This document shows, in pieces, positions 10,140 to 20,519 of a DNA stretch of 64,000 nt; position 1 is the first letter of the stretch; every line of letters starts with the position of its first letter. Location: the NCBI GenBank assembly GCA_933228675.1, contig OW121741.1:116686834-116750833 (forward strand), given 5' to 3'. The position numbers and the translations under genes were made by a program. The stretch comes from Stomorhina lunata (taxonomy: Eukaryota; Arthropoda; Insecta; Diptera; Rhiniidae). The notes under the pieces are model-generated. The model ran no database searches, was not told the origin of the DNA, and saw nothing but the letters and a program-made list of their open reading frames with translations.

Positions 10140-13100
10140 CCTAGTCTATGTATAAGTGTTCTTAGTTTATGTATTAGTCCATGTCTTAGTCCATGTCTTA
10201 GTCTATGACTTAGTCTATGTCTTAGTCTATGTCTTAGTCTATGTCTTAGTCTATGTCTTAGTCTATGTCTTAGTCTATGTCTTAGTCTATGTCTTAGTCT
10301 ATGTCTTAGTCTATGTCTTAGTCTATGTCTTAGTCTATGTCTTAGTCTATGTCTTAGTCTATGTCTTAGTCTATGTCTTAGTCTATGTCTTAGTCTATGT
10401 CTTAGTCTATGTCTTAGTCTATGTCTTAGTCTATGTCTTAGTCTATGTCTTAGTCTATGTCTTAGTCTATGTCTTAGTCTATGTCTTAGTCTATGTCTTA
10501 GTCTATGTCTTAGTCTATGTCTTAGTCTATGTCTTAGTCTATGTCTTAGTCTATGTCTTAGTCTATGTCTTAGTCTATGTCTTAGTCTATGTCTTAGTCT
10601 ATGTCTTAGTCTATGTCTTAGTCTATGTCTTAGTCTATGTCTTAGTCTATGTCTTAGTCTATGTCTTAGTCTATGTCTTAGTCTATGTCTTAGTCTATGT
10701 CTTAGTCTATGTCTTAGTCTATGTCTTAGTCTATGTCTTAGTCTATGTCTTAGTCTATGTCTTAGTCTATGTCTTAGTCTATGTCTTAGTCTATGTCTTA
10801 GTCTATGTCTTAGTCTATGTCTTAGTCTATGTCTTAGTCTATGTCTTAGTCTATGTCTTAGTCTATGTCTTAGTCTATGTCTTAGTCTATGTCTTAGTCT
10901 ATGTCTTAGTCTATGTCTTAGTCTATGTCTTAGTCTATGTCTTAGTCTATGTCTTAGTCTATGTCTTAGTCTATGTCATAGTCTATGTCTTAGTCTATGT
11001 CTTAGTCTATGTCTTAGTCTATGTCTTAGTCTATGTCTTAGTCTATGTCTTAGTCTATGTCTTAGTCTATGTCTTAGTCTATGTCTTAGTCTATGTCTTA
11101 GTCTATGTCTTAGTCTATGTCTTAGTCTATGTCTTAGTCTATGTCTTAGTCTATGTCTTAGTCTATGTCTTAGTCTATGTCTTAGTCTATGTCTTAGTCT
11201 ATGTCTTAGTCTATGTCTTAGTCTATGTCTTAGTCTATGTCTTAGTCTATGTCTTAGTCTATGTCTTAGTCTATGTCTTAGTCTATGTCTTAGTCTATGT
11301 CTTAGTCTATGTCTTAGTCTATGTCTTAGTCTATGTCTTAGTCTATGTCTTAGTCTATGTCTTAGTCTATGTCTTAGTCTATGTCTTAGTCTATGTCTTA
11401 GTCTATGTCTTAGTCTATGTCTTAGTCTATGTCTTAGTCTATGTCTTAGTCTATGTCTTAGTCTATGTCTTAGTCTATGTCTTAGTCTATGTCTTAGTCT
11501 ATGTCTTAGTCTATGTCTTAGTCTATGTCTTAGTCTATGTCTTAGTCTATGTCTTAGTCTATGTCTTAGTCTATGTCTTAGTCTATGTCTTAGTCTATGT
11601 CTTAGTCTATGTCTTAGTCTATGTCTTAGTCTATGTCTTAGTCTATGTCTTAGTCTATGTCTTAGTCTATGTCTTAGTCTATGTCTTAGTCTATGTCTTA
11701 GTCTATGTCTTAGTCTATGTCTTAGTCTATGTCTTAGTCTATGTCTTAGTCTATGTCTTAGTCTATGTCTTAGTCTATGTCTTAGTCTATGTCTTAGTCT
11801 ATGTCTTAGTCTATGTCTTAGTCTATGTCTTAGTCTATGTGTTAGTCTATGTCTTAGTCTATGTGTTAGTCTATGTCTTAGTCTATGTCTTAGTCTATGT
11901 CTTAGTCTATGTCTTAGTCTATGTCTTAGTCTATGTCTTAGTCTATGTCTTAGTCTATGTCTTAGTCTATGTCTTAGTCTATGCCTTAGTCTATGTCTTA
12001 GTCTATGTCTTAGTCTATGTCTTAGTCTATGTCTTAGTCTATGTATTAGTCTATGTCTTAGTCTATGTCTTAGTCTATGTCTTAGTCTATGTCTTAGTCT
12101 ATGTCTTAGTCTATGTCTTAGTCTATGTCTTAGTCCATGTCTTAGTCTATGTCTTAGTCTATGTCTTAGTCTATGTCTTAGTCTATGTCTTAGTCTATGT
12201 CTAAGTCTATGTCTTAGTCTATGTCTTAGTCTATATCTTAGTGTATGTCGTAGTCTATGTCTTAGTCTATGTCTTAGTCTATGTCTTAGTCTATGTCTTA
12301 GTCTATGTCTTAGTCTATGTCTTAGTCTATGTCTTAGTCTATGTCTTAGTCTATGTCTTAGTCTATGTCTTAGTCTATGTCTTAGTCTATGTCTTAGTCT
12401 ATGTCTTAGTCTATGTCTTAGTCTATGTCTTAGTCTATGTCTAAGTCTATGTCTTAGTCTATGTCTTAGTCTATGTCTTAGTCTATGTCTTAGTCTATGT
12501 CTTAGTCTATGTCTTAGTCTATGTCTTAGTCTATGTCTTAGTCTATGTTATAGTATATGTCTTAGTCTATGTCTTAGTCTATGTCTTAGTCTATGTCTTA
12601 GTCTATGTCTTAGTCTATGTCTTAGTCTATTTCTTAGTCTATTTCTTAGTCTATGTCTTAGTCTATGTCTTAGTCTATGTCTTAGTCTATGTCTTAGTCT
12701 ATGTCTTAGTCTATGTCTTAGTCTATGTCTTAGTCTATGTCTTAGTCTATGTCTTAGTCTATGTCTTAGTCTATGTCTTAGTCTATGTCTTAGTCTATGT
12801 CTTAGTCTATGTCTTAGTCTATGTCTTAGTCTATGTCTTAGTCTATGTCTTAGTCTATGTCTTAGTCTATGTCTTAGTCTATGTCTTAGTCTATGTCTTA
12901 GTCTATATCTTAGTCTATGTCTTAGTCTATGTCTTAGTCTATGTCTTAGTCTATGTCTTAGTCTATGTCTTAGTCTATGTCTTAGTCTATGTCTTAGTCT
13001 ATGTCTTAGTCTATGTCTTAGTCTATGTCTTAGTCTATGTCTTAGTCTATGTCTTAGTCTATGTCTTAGTCTATATCTTAGTCTATGTCTTAGTCTATGT

Positions 13101-13609
13101 CTTAGTCTATGTCTTAGTCTATGTCTTAGTCTATGTCTTAGTCTATGTCTTAGTCTATGTCTTAGTCTATGTCTTAGTCTATGTCTTAGTCTATGTCTTA
13201 GTCTATGTCTTAGTCTATGTCTTAGTCTATATCTTAGTCTATGTCTTAGTCTATGTCTTAGTCTATGTCTTAGTCTATGTCTTAGTCTATGTCTTAGTCT
13301 ATGTCTTAGTCTATGTCTTAGTCTATGTCTTAGTCTATGTCTTAGTCTATGTCTTAGTCTATGTCTTAGTCTATGTCTTAGTCTATGTCTTAGTCTATGT
13401 CTTAGTCTATGTCTTAGTCTATGTCTTAGTCTATGTCTTAGTCTATGTCTTAGTATATGTCTTAGTATATGTCTTAGTCTATGTCTTAGTCTATGTCTTA
13501 GTCTATGTCTTAGTCTATGTCTTAGTCTATGTCTTAGTCTATGTCTTAGTCTATGTCTTAGTCTATGTCTTAGTCTATGTCTTAGTCTATGTCTTAGTCT
13601 ATGTCTTAG

Positions 13610-13611
<2 letters not shown>
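10140..13611 (+). repeat. 12-bp satellite array, block 2 (largest)
   Basis: About 290 tandem copies of TCTATGTCTTAG. From about 10216 to 11840 the copies are almost perfectly uniform, and the only variant I see is GTCATAG near 10976. From 11840 on there is an ordered series of variants (GTGTTAG, GCCTTAG, GTATTAG, TCCATG, CTAAG, GTGTATGTCGTAG, GTTATAGTATATG, two TTTCTTAG, several TATATC). The array ends abruptly in the poly(T) of a minus-strand LINE at 13612. The variant series repeats in block 3 on the other side of that LINE. The 682-residue VLVY frame across the block is an artefact of the 12-bp period. Confidence 0.98.
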
Positions 13612-13647
<36 letters not shown>

Positions 13648-13711
13648 TGAAATCATCGAAAGACTTGTGCGAGACTTTAACTCGCTAAAACACCTCATAC
13701 GTCTTTCCAAA

Positions 13712-13747
13712 CCTGGCGGGACGACCGCGAAGTATTACTTCGCCAGG
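13712..13747 (-). other. Potential stem-loop in the LINE 3' UTR
   Basis: CCTGGCG at 13712-13718 pairs with CGCCAGG at 13741-13747, and inside this CGAAGTA pairs with TACTTCG around a very short loop. The two stems share the CG at 13741-13742, so they may be alternatives. Stem-loops near the 3' end of LINE RNA are known to be recognised by some RTs. That role here is inference. Confidence 0.5.
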
Positions 13748-13773
13748 ATGGATAGGTTATCTAACCCCTGCTA

Positions 13774-16125
13774 TTATTGTCTGGTTTTTATAAGTTCTAA
13801 AAGAACAACTTTAACATAGTTTGCAATGAGCCCCCAGTTTTCTAATGAGTTCGTCATCAGGTGGATAATATTGTTAACTCTAATTTCTGTTCCTAGTAGT
13901 CGTTCAAGATGCTCCCTATTAGAATTAAATCTTGGACAAGAGAAGAAGACGTGTTCAGGATCTTCTATTACATCAGGGCAATATGGACAGAACGGCGAAT
14001 CTATAAGTTTGAAACGGTGAAGGTACTGTCTAAAAGCGCCGTGTCCGCTTATAAATTGGGTTATATAGTATTCTACATCTCCATGCTTTCTATACAGCCA
14101 ACTTTTAATATCGGGAATTAGTACGTTGGTCCATCTTCCTTTCGTTGTAGCAGACCATCTTCTCTGCCAGTTTTCTATAGTTTTTAATCGGGCGTCTGCT
14201 TTTGTGTAGGAATTTTCATAAATGTAAGCGCTCTCTCTTGCTAAGAGGTCCACCGGAATTAATCCTGATATAACAAATGCAGCTTCGTCAGATACGGTTC
14301 TGTAAGCACAGCATACTCTTAATGCAGTCAGTCTGTATACTGAGTTTAGTTTGCTACAGTATGTCTTAAATTTCATCGAATCGGCCCAAATAGGGGAAGC
14401 ATAGAGTATAATGCTTTTAACTACTCCTGCCAATAGCATTCTCCTTTGGTATTTAGGGCCTCTGGTGTTTGGCATTACTCTACAGAGGGATGCAGCAGAT
14501 TTTCTAGCTTTTGTTTCAACGTACTTTATATGACTGTTGAAAGACAACTTGTTATCAATCATCATTCCAAGATATTTTAAAGAGTCCTTTGATGTAATTT
14601 CATATTCTCCCACACTTATATTTATGTATTCTCTAACTCTTCTGCTTGATATGACAACCACCTCTGTTTTATGCTCTGCCAGTGCCAGGTTCATAGAAGA
14701 GAGCCATGACTTAACCACACTAACGCTTGCATTTGTTATTGTTGTAGCTTCTTCTAACTCACCCGCTACAATTACTAGTGCAATATCGTCAGCAAATCCT
14801 ATTGTCTTAACTCCATTTGGTAATGTTAGATGAAGGATTCCATTATACATAATATTCCATAAGAGTGGGCCAAGAACTGATCCTTGGGGTACCCCCCCAG
14901 TGGCTACATACTTTTTGGGACCATCATCAGTGTTGTAGAAAACTATGCGGTCCGTAAAATAACTCTGTATCATTGATGTCAAGTATTTAGGGGTATCAAG
15001 ATCCTGCAACGTCTGCAATATTTTCATCCAGTTCGCAGAATTGAAGGCGTTTTTGACGTCTAAGGTTACAACAACGCAGTAGTCGTTTGAGTATCTTCTC
15101 CTATTAATTGTTCCTCTAGCCGTTTCCACAAGAAGTTTTATTGCATCAACTGTTGATCTTGCTTTTCTGAATCCAAATTGGTATTCCGATAGCCCATTTG
15201 ATGACTCTACGCTCTCTAGCAGTCTCTTACAAATAACAGTCTCTAAGAGCTTTCCAAAAGTGTCTATTAGGCATATTGGTCGAAAAGATGACGGATCGTC
15301 CAGAGGTTTGTTACCCTTTGGTAATAGAACAAGCTTTTGGCGTTTCCATATTGATGGAAATGTTGAGTGCTCAAAGCAGTTGTTGAATAAATCCACTACA
15401 TAATTTGGGTATGATGCGACCACTTCCTTCACAATAAGGTTTGGAATTCCATCAGGTCCTGGAGCTTTTTTATCTTGAAGATTGTATGCTGCCTCCTGAA
15501 TCTCGGAAATAGTGACAGGGGGAAATGATTCATTTAGCTCTAATGAGGTTATGTTCCATGTGGTATTATCCTGTTGCGGAAAGAGATGAGAAACAATTTC
15601 TTTAAGCGCCACAGGATCCGTCGGTGTTACCATGTTGCATGTTTTCAGCTTCTTCATGACGATTTTGTACGCCAGTCCAAAAGGGTTGGTGTCGAGATCA
15701 TTGCATATACTTATGAAGCATTCTTTCTTGCTCTTTTTAATAGCATTTTTTAGTTCTTTCTTTTTGAATTTAAGAACTTCATGAAGCTCGGTATTTATAG
15801 GATGGCCTCTAGATCTGGTAAAATCTCTACGAGCTCTAATACACTCCCTTCTTAATTGTGCTATATTCTCATTCCACCAATATACTGATTTTCTTTGATG
15901 TCCAGGTTTTCTTTTTATCATCGACATGTCGCATGCTTGAGAAACTTTGTTTATCAGATTTTTTGCTGCATCTTCCGGGAGTTCATCTGTCGTTATATTT
16001 AGAAGGCAAGATAGGAACATTTCGCGATCAAAGATGTTACATTTCCAACCATGGATCTCCTTATAGACGTGATTAACAGGTTTACGTGGTGTACAAAAAT
16101 AATCTATTAAAATCGCTTTATGATC
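13774..16125 (-). CDS. Reverse transcriptase (ORF2 fragment) of an R1/LOA-type LINE, 5' incomplete
   Basis: The frame is open for 783 codons from 16125 to the stop at 13774. The first Met is at 16020, and the 35 residues before it (DHKAILIDYF...) are the end of an APE-type endonuclease, so that Met is not the true start. Numbering from that Met (748 residues): KAPGPDGIP at 185-193, QFGFRKARSTVDA at 281-293, LDVKNAFNSANW at 320-331, GVPQGSVLGPLLWN at 376-389, and the catalytic FADD at 409-412. A C-terminal CCHC zinc finger (C-x2-C-x8-H-x4-C) lies at 678-695. All catalytic parts of the RT appear intact and no stop interrupts it. ORF2 protein in this group copies its own RNA at a nicked target. 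This copy lacks the endonuclease and ORF1, so it cannot act alone. The R1/LOA call rests on the GxPQGSxLGPLLWN pattern and the terminal zinc finger; Jockey is less likely. Confidence 0.92.
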   Translation of the reverse strand, partial: DHKAILIDYFCTPRKPVNHVYKEIHGWKCNIFDREMFLSCLLNITTDELPEDAAKNLINKVSQACDMSMIKRKPGHQRKSVYWWNENIAQLRRECIRARRDFTRSRGHPINTELHEVLKFKKKELKNAIKKSKKECFISICNDLDTNPFGLAYKIVMKKLKTCNMVTPTDPVALKEIVSHLFPQQDNTTWNITSLELNESFPPVTISEIQEAAYNLQDKKAPGPDGIPNLIVKEVVASYPNYVVDLFNNCFEHSTFPSIWKRQKLVLLPKGNKPLDDPSSFRPICLIDTFGKLLETVICKRLLESVESSNGLSEYQFGFRKARSTVDAIKLLVETARGTINRRRYSNDYCVVVTLDVKNAFNSANWMKILQTLQDLDTPKYLTSMIQSYFTDRIVFYNTDDGPKKYVATGGVPQGSVLGPLLWNIMYNGILHLTLPNGVKTIGFADDIALVIVAGELEEATTITNASVSVVKSWLSSMNLALAEHKTEVVVISSRRVREYINISVGEYEITSKDSLKYLGMMIDNKLSFNSHIKYVETKARKSAASLCRVMPNTRGPKYQRRMLLAGVVKSIILYASPIWADSMKFKTYCSKLNSVYRLTALRVCCAYRTVSDEAAFVISGLIPVDLLARESAYIYENSYTKADARLKTIENWQRRWSATTKGRWTNVLIPDIKSWLYRKHGDVEYYITQFISGHGAFRQYLHRFKLIDSPFCPYCPDVIEDPEHVFFSCPRFNSNREHLERLLGTEIRVNNIIHLMTNSLENWGLIANYVKVVLLELIKTRQ

Positions 16126-18357
16126 TATGATCTATGTCTTAGTCTATGTCTTAGTCTATGTCTTAGTCTATGTCTTAGTCTATGTCTTAGTCTATGTCTT
16201 AGTCTATGTCTTAGTCTATGTCTTAGTCTATGTCTTAGTCTATGTCTTAGTCTATGTCTTAGTCTATGTCTTAGTCTATGTCTTAGTCTATGTCTTAGTC
16301 TATGTCTTAGTCTATGTCTTAGTCTATGTCTTAGTCTATGTCTTAGTCTATGTCTTAGTCTATGTCTTAGTCTATGTCTTAGTCTATGTCTTAGTCTATG
16401 TCTTAGTCTATGTCTTAGTCTATGTCTTAGTCTATGTCTTAGTCTATGTCTTAGTCTATGTCTTAGTCTATGTCTTAGTCTATGTCTTAGTCTATGTCTT
16501 AGTCTATGTCTTAGTCTATGTGTTAGTCTATGTCTTAGTCTATGTGTTAGTCTATGTCTTAGTCTATGTCTTAGTCTATGTCTTAGTCTATGTCTTAGTC
16601 TATGTCTTAGTCTATGTCTTAGTCTATGTCTTAGTCTATGCCTTAGTCTATGTCTTAGTCTATGTCTTAGTCTATGTCTTAGTCTATGTCTTAGTCTATG
16701 TATTAGTCTATGTCTTAGTCTATGTCTTAGTCTATGTCTTAGTCTATGTCTTAGTCTATGTCTTAGTCTATGTCTTAGTCTATGTCTTAGTCCATGTCTT
16801 AGTCTATGTCTTAGTCTATGTCTTAGTCTATGTCTTAGTCTATGTCTTAGTCTATGTCTAAGTCTATGTCTTAGTCTATGTCTTAGTCTATATCTTAGTG
16901 TATGTCGTAGTCTATGTCTTAGTCTATGTCTTAGTCTATGTCTTAGTCTATGTCTTAGTCTATGTCTTAGTCTATGTCTTAGTCTATGTCTTAGTCTATG
17001 TCTTAGTCTATGTCTTAGTCTATGTCTTAGTCTATGTCTTAGTCTATGTCTTAGTCTATGTCTTAGTCTATGTCTTAGTCTATGTCTAAGTCTATGTCTT
17101 AGTCTATGTCTTAGTCTATGTCTTAGTCTATGTCTTAGTCTATGTCTTAGTCTATGTCTTAGTCTATGTCTTAGTCTATGTCTTAGTCTATGTTATAGTA
17201 TATGTCTTAGTCTATGTCTTAGTCTATGTCTTAGTCTATGTCTTAGTCTATGTCTTAGTCTATGTCTTAGTCTATTTCTTAGTCTATTTCTTAGTCTATG
17301 TCTTAGTCTATGTCTTAGTCTATGTCTTAGTCTATGTCTTAGTCTATGTCTTAGTCTATGTCTTAGTCTATGTCTTAGTCTATGTCTTAGTCTATGTCTT
17401 AGTCTATGTCTTAGTCTATGTCTTAGTCTATGTCTTAGTCTATGTCTTAGTCTATGTCTTAGTCTATGTCTTAGTCTATGTCTTAGTCTATGTCTTAGTC
17501 TATGTCTTAGTCTATGTCTTAGTCTATGTCTTAGTCTATGTCTTAGTCTATGTCTTAGTCTATGTCTTAGTCTATGTCTTAGTCTATGTCTTAGTCTATG
17601 TCTTAGTCTATGTCTTAGTCTATGTCTTAGTCTATGTCTTAGTCTATATCTTAGTCTATGTCTTAGTCTATGTCTTAGTCTATGTCTTAGTCTATGTCTT
17701 AGTCTATGTCTTAGTCTATGTCTTAGTCTATGTCTTAGTCTATGTCTTAGTCTATGTCTTAGTCTATGTCTTAGTCTATGTCTTAGTCTATGTCTTAGCC
17801 TATATCTTAGTCTATGTCTTAGTCTATGTCTTAGTATATGTCTTAGTCTATGTCTTAGTCTATGTCTTAGTCTATGTCTTAGTCTATGTCTTAGTCTATG
17901 TCTTAGTCTATGTCTTAGTCTATGTCTTAGTCTATGTCTTAGTCTATGTCTTAGTCTATATCTTAGTCTATGTCTTAGTCTATGTCTTAGTCTATGTCTT
18001 AGTCTATGTCTTAGTCTATGTCTTAGTCTATGTCTTAGTCTATGTCTTAGTCTATGTCTTAGTCTATGTCTTAGTCTATGTCTTAGTCTATGTCTTAGTC
18101 TATGTCTTAGTCTATGTCTTAGTCTATGTCTTAGTCTATGTCTTAGTCTATGTCTTAGTCTATGTCTTAGTATATGTCTTAGTATATGTCTTAGTCTATG
18201 TCTTAGTCTATGTCTTAGTCTATGTCTTAGTCTATGTCTTAGTCTATGTCTTAGTCTATATCTTAGTCTATATCTTAGTCTATGTCTTAGTCTATGTCTT
18301 AGTCTATATCTCGGTCTATGTCTTAGTCTATGTCATAGTATATGTCTTAGTCTATGT
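16126..18357 (+). repeat. 12-bp satellite array, block 3 (duplicate of the end of block 2)
   Basis: About 185 tandem copies of TCTATGTCTTAG. The rare variants come in the same order as in block 2 at nearly constant offset: GTGTTAG 11841 and 11865 against 16522 and 16546; GCCTTAG 11983 against 16640; GTGTATGTCG 12241 against 16898; GTTATAG 12547 against 17192; TTTCTTAG 12631 against 17276. The offset changes only by multiples of 12 (4681, 4657, 4645, 4741, 4729, 4717). The block therefore corresponds to about 11445-13611. After about 18329 it continues with variants not present at the end of block 2. The 779-residue CLSL frame here is not a gene. Confidence 0.97.
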
Positions 18358-18746
18358 CCCTGCAGTAAATGCCGTCAGAGAAACAATACTGTTTTGCTAT
18401 TGACAATGTCTCCAGTACTACTTGCCTATTTTGCCCCATCCAATGTTATCTACTATTGACATTTAACATTTAGAGTTCCTACGAAATCTACCAGTAGACA
18501 TTACCTCTATTTACTTTGTATTGACTTTGTAGTTCTTTTGGTCCAAATGGAGACATTGGGATCAAATCGGGGCCTATCGATATACATATATGTTGACACA
18601 TTCGTTGACAATGTCACCTGATATATACTAGAATATTAGTCTCTATATATTCACTATTTCAGTACTGAACTAAAATTGGGGACATTTGAATTGATATCAC
18701 ACAAAGTGTTGACATGGAGACACATGACCCCAGTTTTACTACAGGG
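18358..18746. mobile_element. 389-bp TIR element inside the 12-bp satellite
   Basis: The sequence begins CCCTGCAGTAAA and ends TTTACTACAGGG, inverted ends of 12 bp with one mismatch. Outside, the satellite resumes in phase: removing the insert and one copy of the flanking GT (18356-18357 and 18747-18748) restores a perfect TCTATGTCTTAG junction. This implies a 2-bp target duplication (or 14 bp, since the target has period 12). The interior is non-coding and rich in TTGACA, GACAATGTC and GAGACA words in both orientations, like subterminal binding repeats. I cannot name the superfamily. Confidence 0.8.
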
Positions 18747-19030
18747 GTCTTAGTCTATGTTATAGTCTATGTCTAAGTCTATGTCTTAGTCTATATCTTA
18801 GTCTATGTCTTAGTCTATGTCTTAGTCTATATCTTAATCTACGTCTTAGTCTATATCTTAGTCTATGTCAGACATAAACTGTATGTCTTAGCCTATGTCT
18901 TAATCCATATCTTTGTCTGTGTCTTAGTCTATATCTTAGTCTATATTTTAGTTTATATCTTAGTTTATATCTGTGTCTTAGTCTATGTCTTAGTCTGTGT
19001 CATAGTCTATATCATAGCCAAAGACTTATT
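18747..19030 (+). repeat. 12-bp satellite array, block 4 (degenerate)
   Basis: About 23 copies of TCTATGTCTTAG, continuing block 3 beyond the TIR element. Divergence rises towards the right edge (TATATTTTAG, TTTATATC, TCTGTGTCATAG), as expected at the edge of a satellite. Confidence 0.93.
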
Positions 19031-20519
19031 CCATATCCTTGTATAATTCGTTATATTTTAAAGAGCTTTTTACTAAATAGTACGAAAAATTTCCTCTATT
19101 TCCATTCTTAAATATTAGTAGCTTTGACCAGGCGAACTACACTGTGCAGCTAAACCCATAAATTCAGTTTATTTATTTTTGCCAAGGAAATTTTAGATAA
19201 ATCCTCTTTATGAATTAACTTGATAAAAATGGATACAATTAAGATGATTTCTTAATTTCATAAACCTTTAGTTGCCAACACTAACATAAATATTTTTAAC
19301 TATCTTTACAAACAATTTCTTCTCACTTCCCCCCAGATATTTAAAATCATATTCATTAGAGCCATATATTAGTTGACTTAAACACATTATGTTTCAATTT
19401 AAACAATAGCAGCAGAAAAAAATCAGGAAAAAAATGTAGCTTTCTACTAAAAGATTAAATGGCATCCTTTGGGTGTTTTTTTTTCTTTTGCCCCTACCCA
19501 CTCTATAAATATTTTGCTTTTTTCGCACGCAGGGGCTTTTGTAATCTGTGTGAATTTATGTTTATTATTGCTTATCGTGCTTGTTAAGAGGCCGTAAAAA
19601 AACAGAAAATTACATAGAAAAAGAAAATAACCATAAAGGCAAAAGAATAAAAGAAAGCACATAGCGCGCAAATTTATGTCATAAAATAAAAATATGAAAA
19701 AATAAAAAATAAGTAATAAAAAAATTTTAACAAATTAAAAACTCCCCTAGGATTTTGACAGACGAATACATGTATAGAGCCTGTTTGGATAAGAGCACAT
19801 TTTTACAATTTACACAAAACACAACAACAGATTACATTTAACAGGAAACGAAAACATGTTAACTAAAGCTTACGCATACATTGAAATTTCACTTATTCAT
19901 ACTATCATCTACACAAGAAACATGTTTTTTTTTATGTAGATTCTGCTTAAAAGCTGATTTTTGCTGAGTTCTTCTCTGAGTAGTGACGTATCTTTTAATT
20001 CAATTATTTAATTTTTTAACAAAATAATTTCAATATTTAAAACACAAGTGCAGAAACTAAGTGTTGCTGTTGTGTGGCGCCTTTATTTTATGGTTAATAA
20101 AGAAATATTTTATTTTATTTAATTCTTTAAAAGACAACAAAAAGAACATCACATTGGAAAACATCCCACAGACTTAAGGGATTTATATTACTGATAATAT
20201 TTTCATTTCACTGTAATTTTGTTACATGAAAGCAGAAAGTCGTGTGTTAACTCTTGCTGTTAAGGAAATTTTTTAATTTTAAAAATTACTTCTCAACACT
20301 TATGGTTATTAAGAAATATATGATAATATTTTAAATTGTTTATTTTCACTAAGGGTTTTTTTAATTTTTTTCTTCTTTAATTGCGTTAAACTGTGATTAT
20401 AATGAACAATTTTAAAGGATTGCACAATGGGGTATAAAAAGATTAAAAAACGTGGTCTAGCCTTAGTTTTTTAAGATATAAAGAAGGTCTATTTGTAAAA
20501 GAGTATAAAGAACAGACAC
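19031..20519. other. AT-rich spacer, no gene seen
   Basis: About 1.5 kb of AT-rich DNA between satellite blocks. A 74-codon minus-strand frame (19447-19671) is rich in Phe and Leu and has no recognisable domain, so I do not call it. Confidence 0.6.

Larger units (their letters stand above)
13612..16125 (-). mobile_element. 5'-truncated R1/LOA-type LINE inserted in the 12-bp satellite
   Basis: A minus-strand non-LTR element with a 29-nt poly(A) tail (poly(T) at 13612-13640), a 3' UTR of about 133 bp (13641-13773) and an open ORF2 fragment (13774-16125). The 5' end is cut inside the endonuclease, just at the DHKAI residues of the usual SDHxxI motif. Sequence upstream of 16125 is satellite. Both flanks are the 12-bp array, so the length of any target duplication cannot be read. 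The open reading frame and intact tail suggest a recent insertion. Confidence 0.93.

Noticed and set aside
10156..12204. 682-residue open frame of VLVY repeats
   Set aside because: The 12-bp unit is divisible by three and two forward frames lack stops. The frame has no non-repeat domain and its ends are set by random substitutions (CTAAG and similar).
10140..18357. Telomeric array (TTAGG-like)
   Set aside because: The 12-bp unit contains TTAG but not TTAGG, flies lack TTAGG telomeres, and the blocks are interstitial with spacers and nested elements.
16120..18459. 779-residue open frame of CLSL repeats
   Set aside because: Another frame of the same 12-bp satellite. It begins in the LINE junction and ends just inside the TIR element, so it is not a gene.
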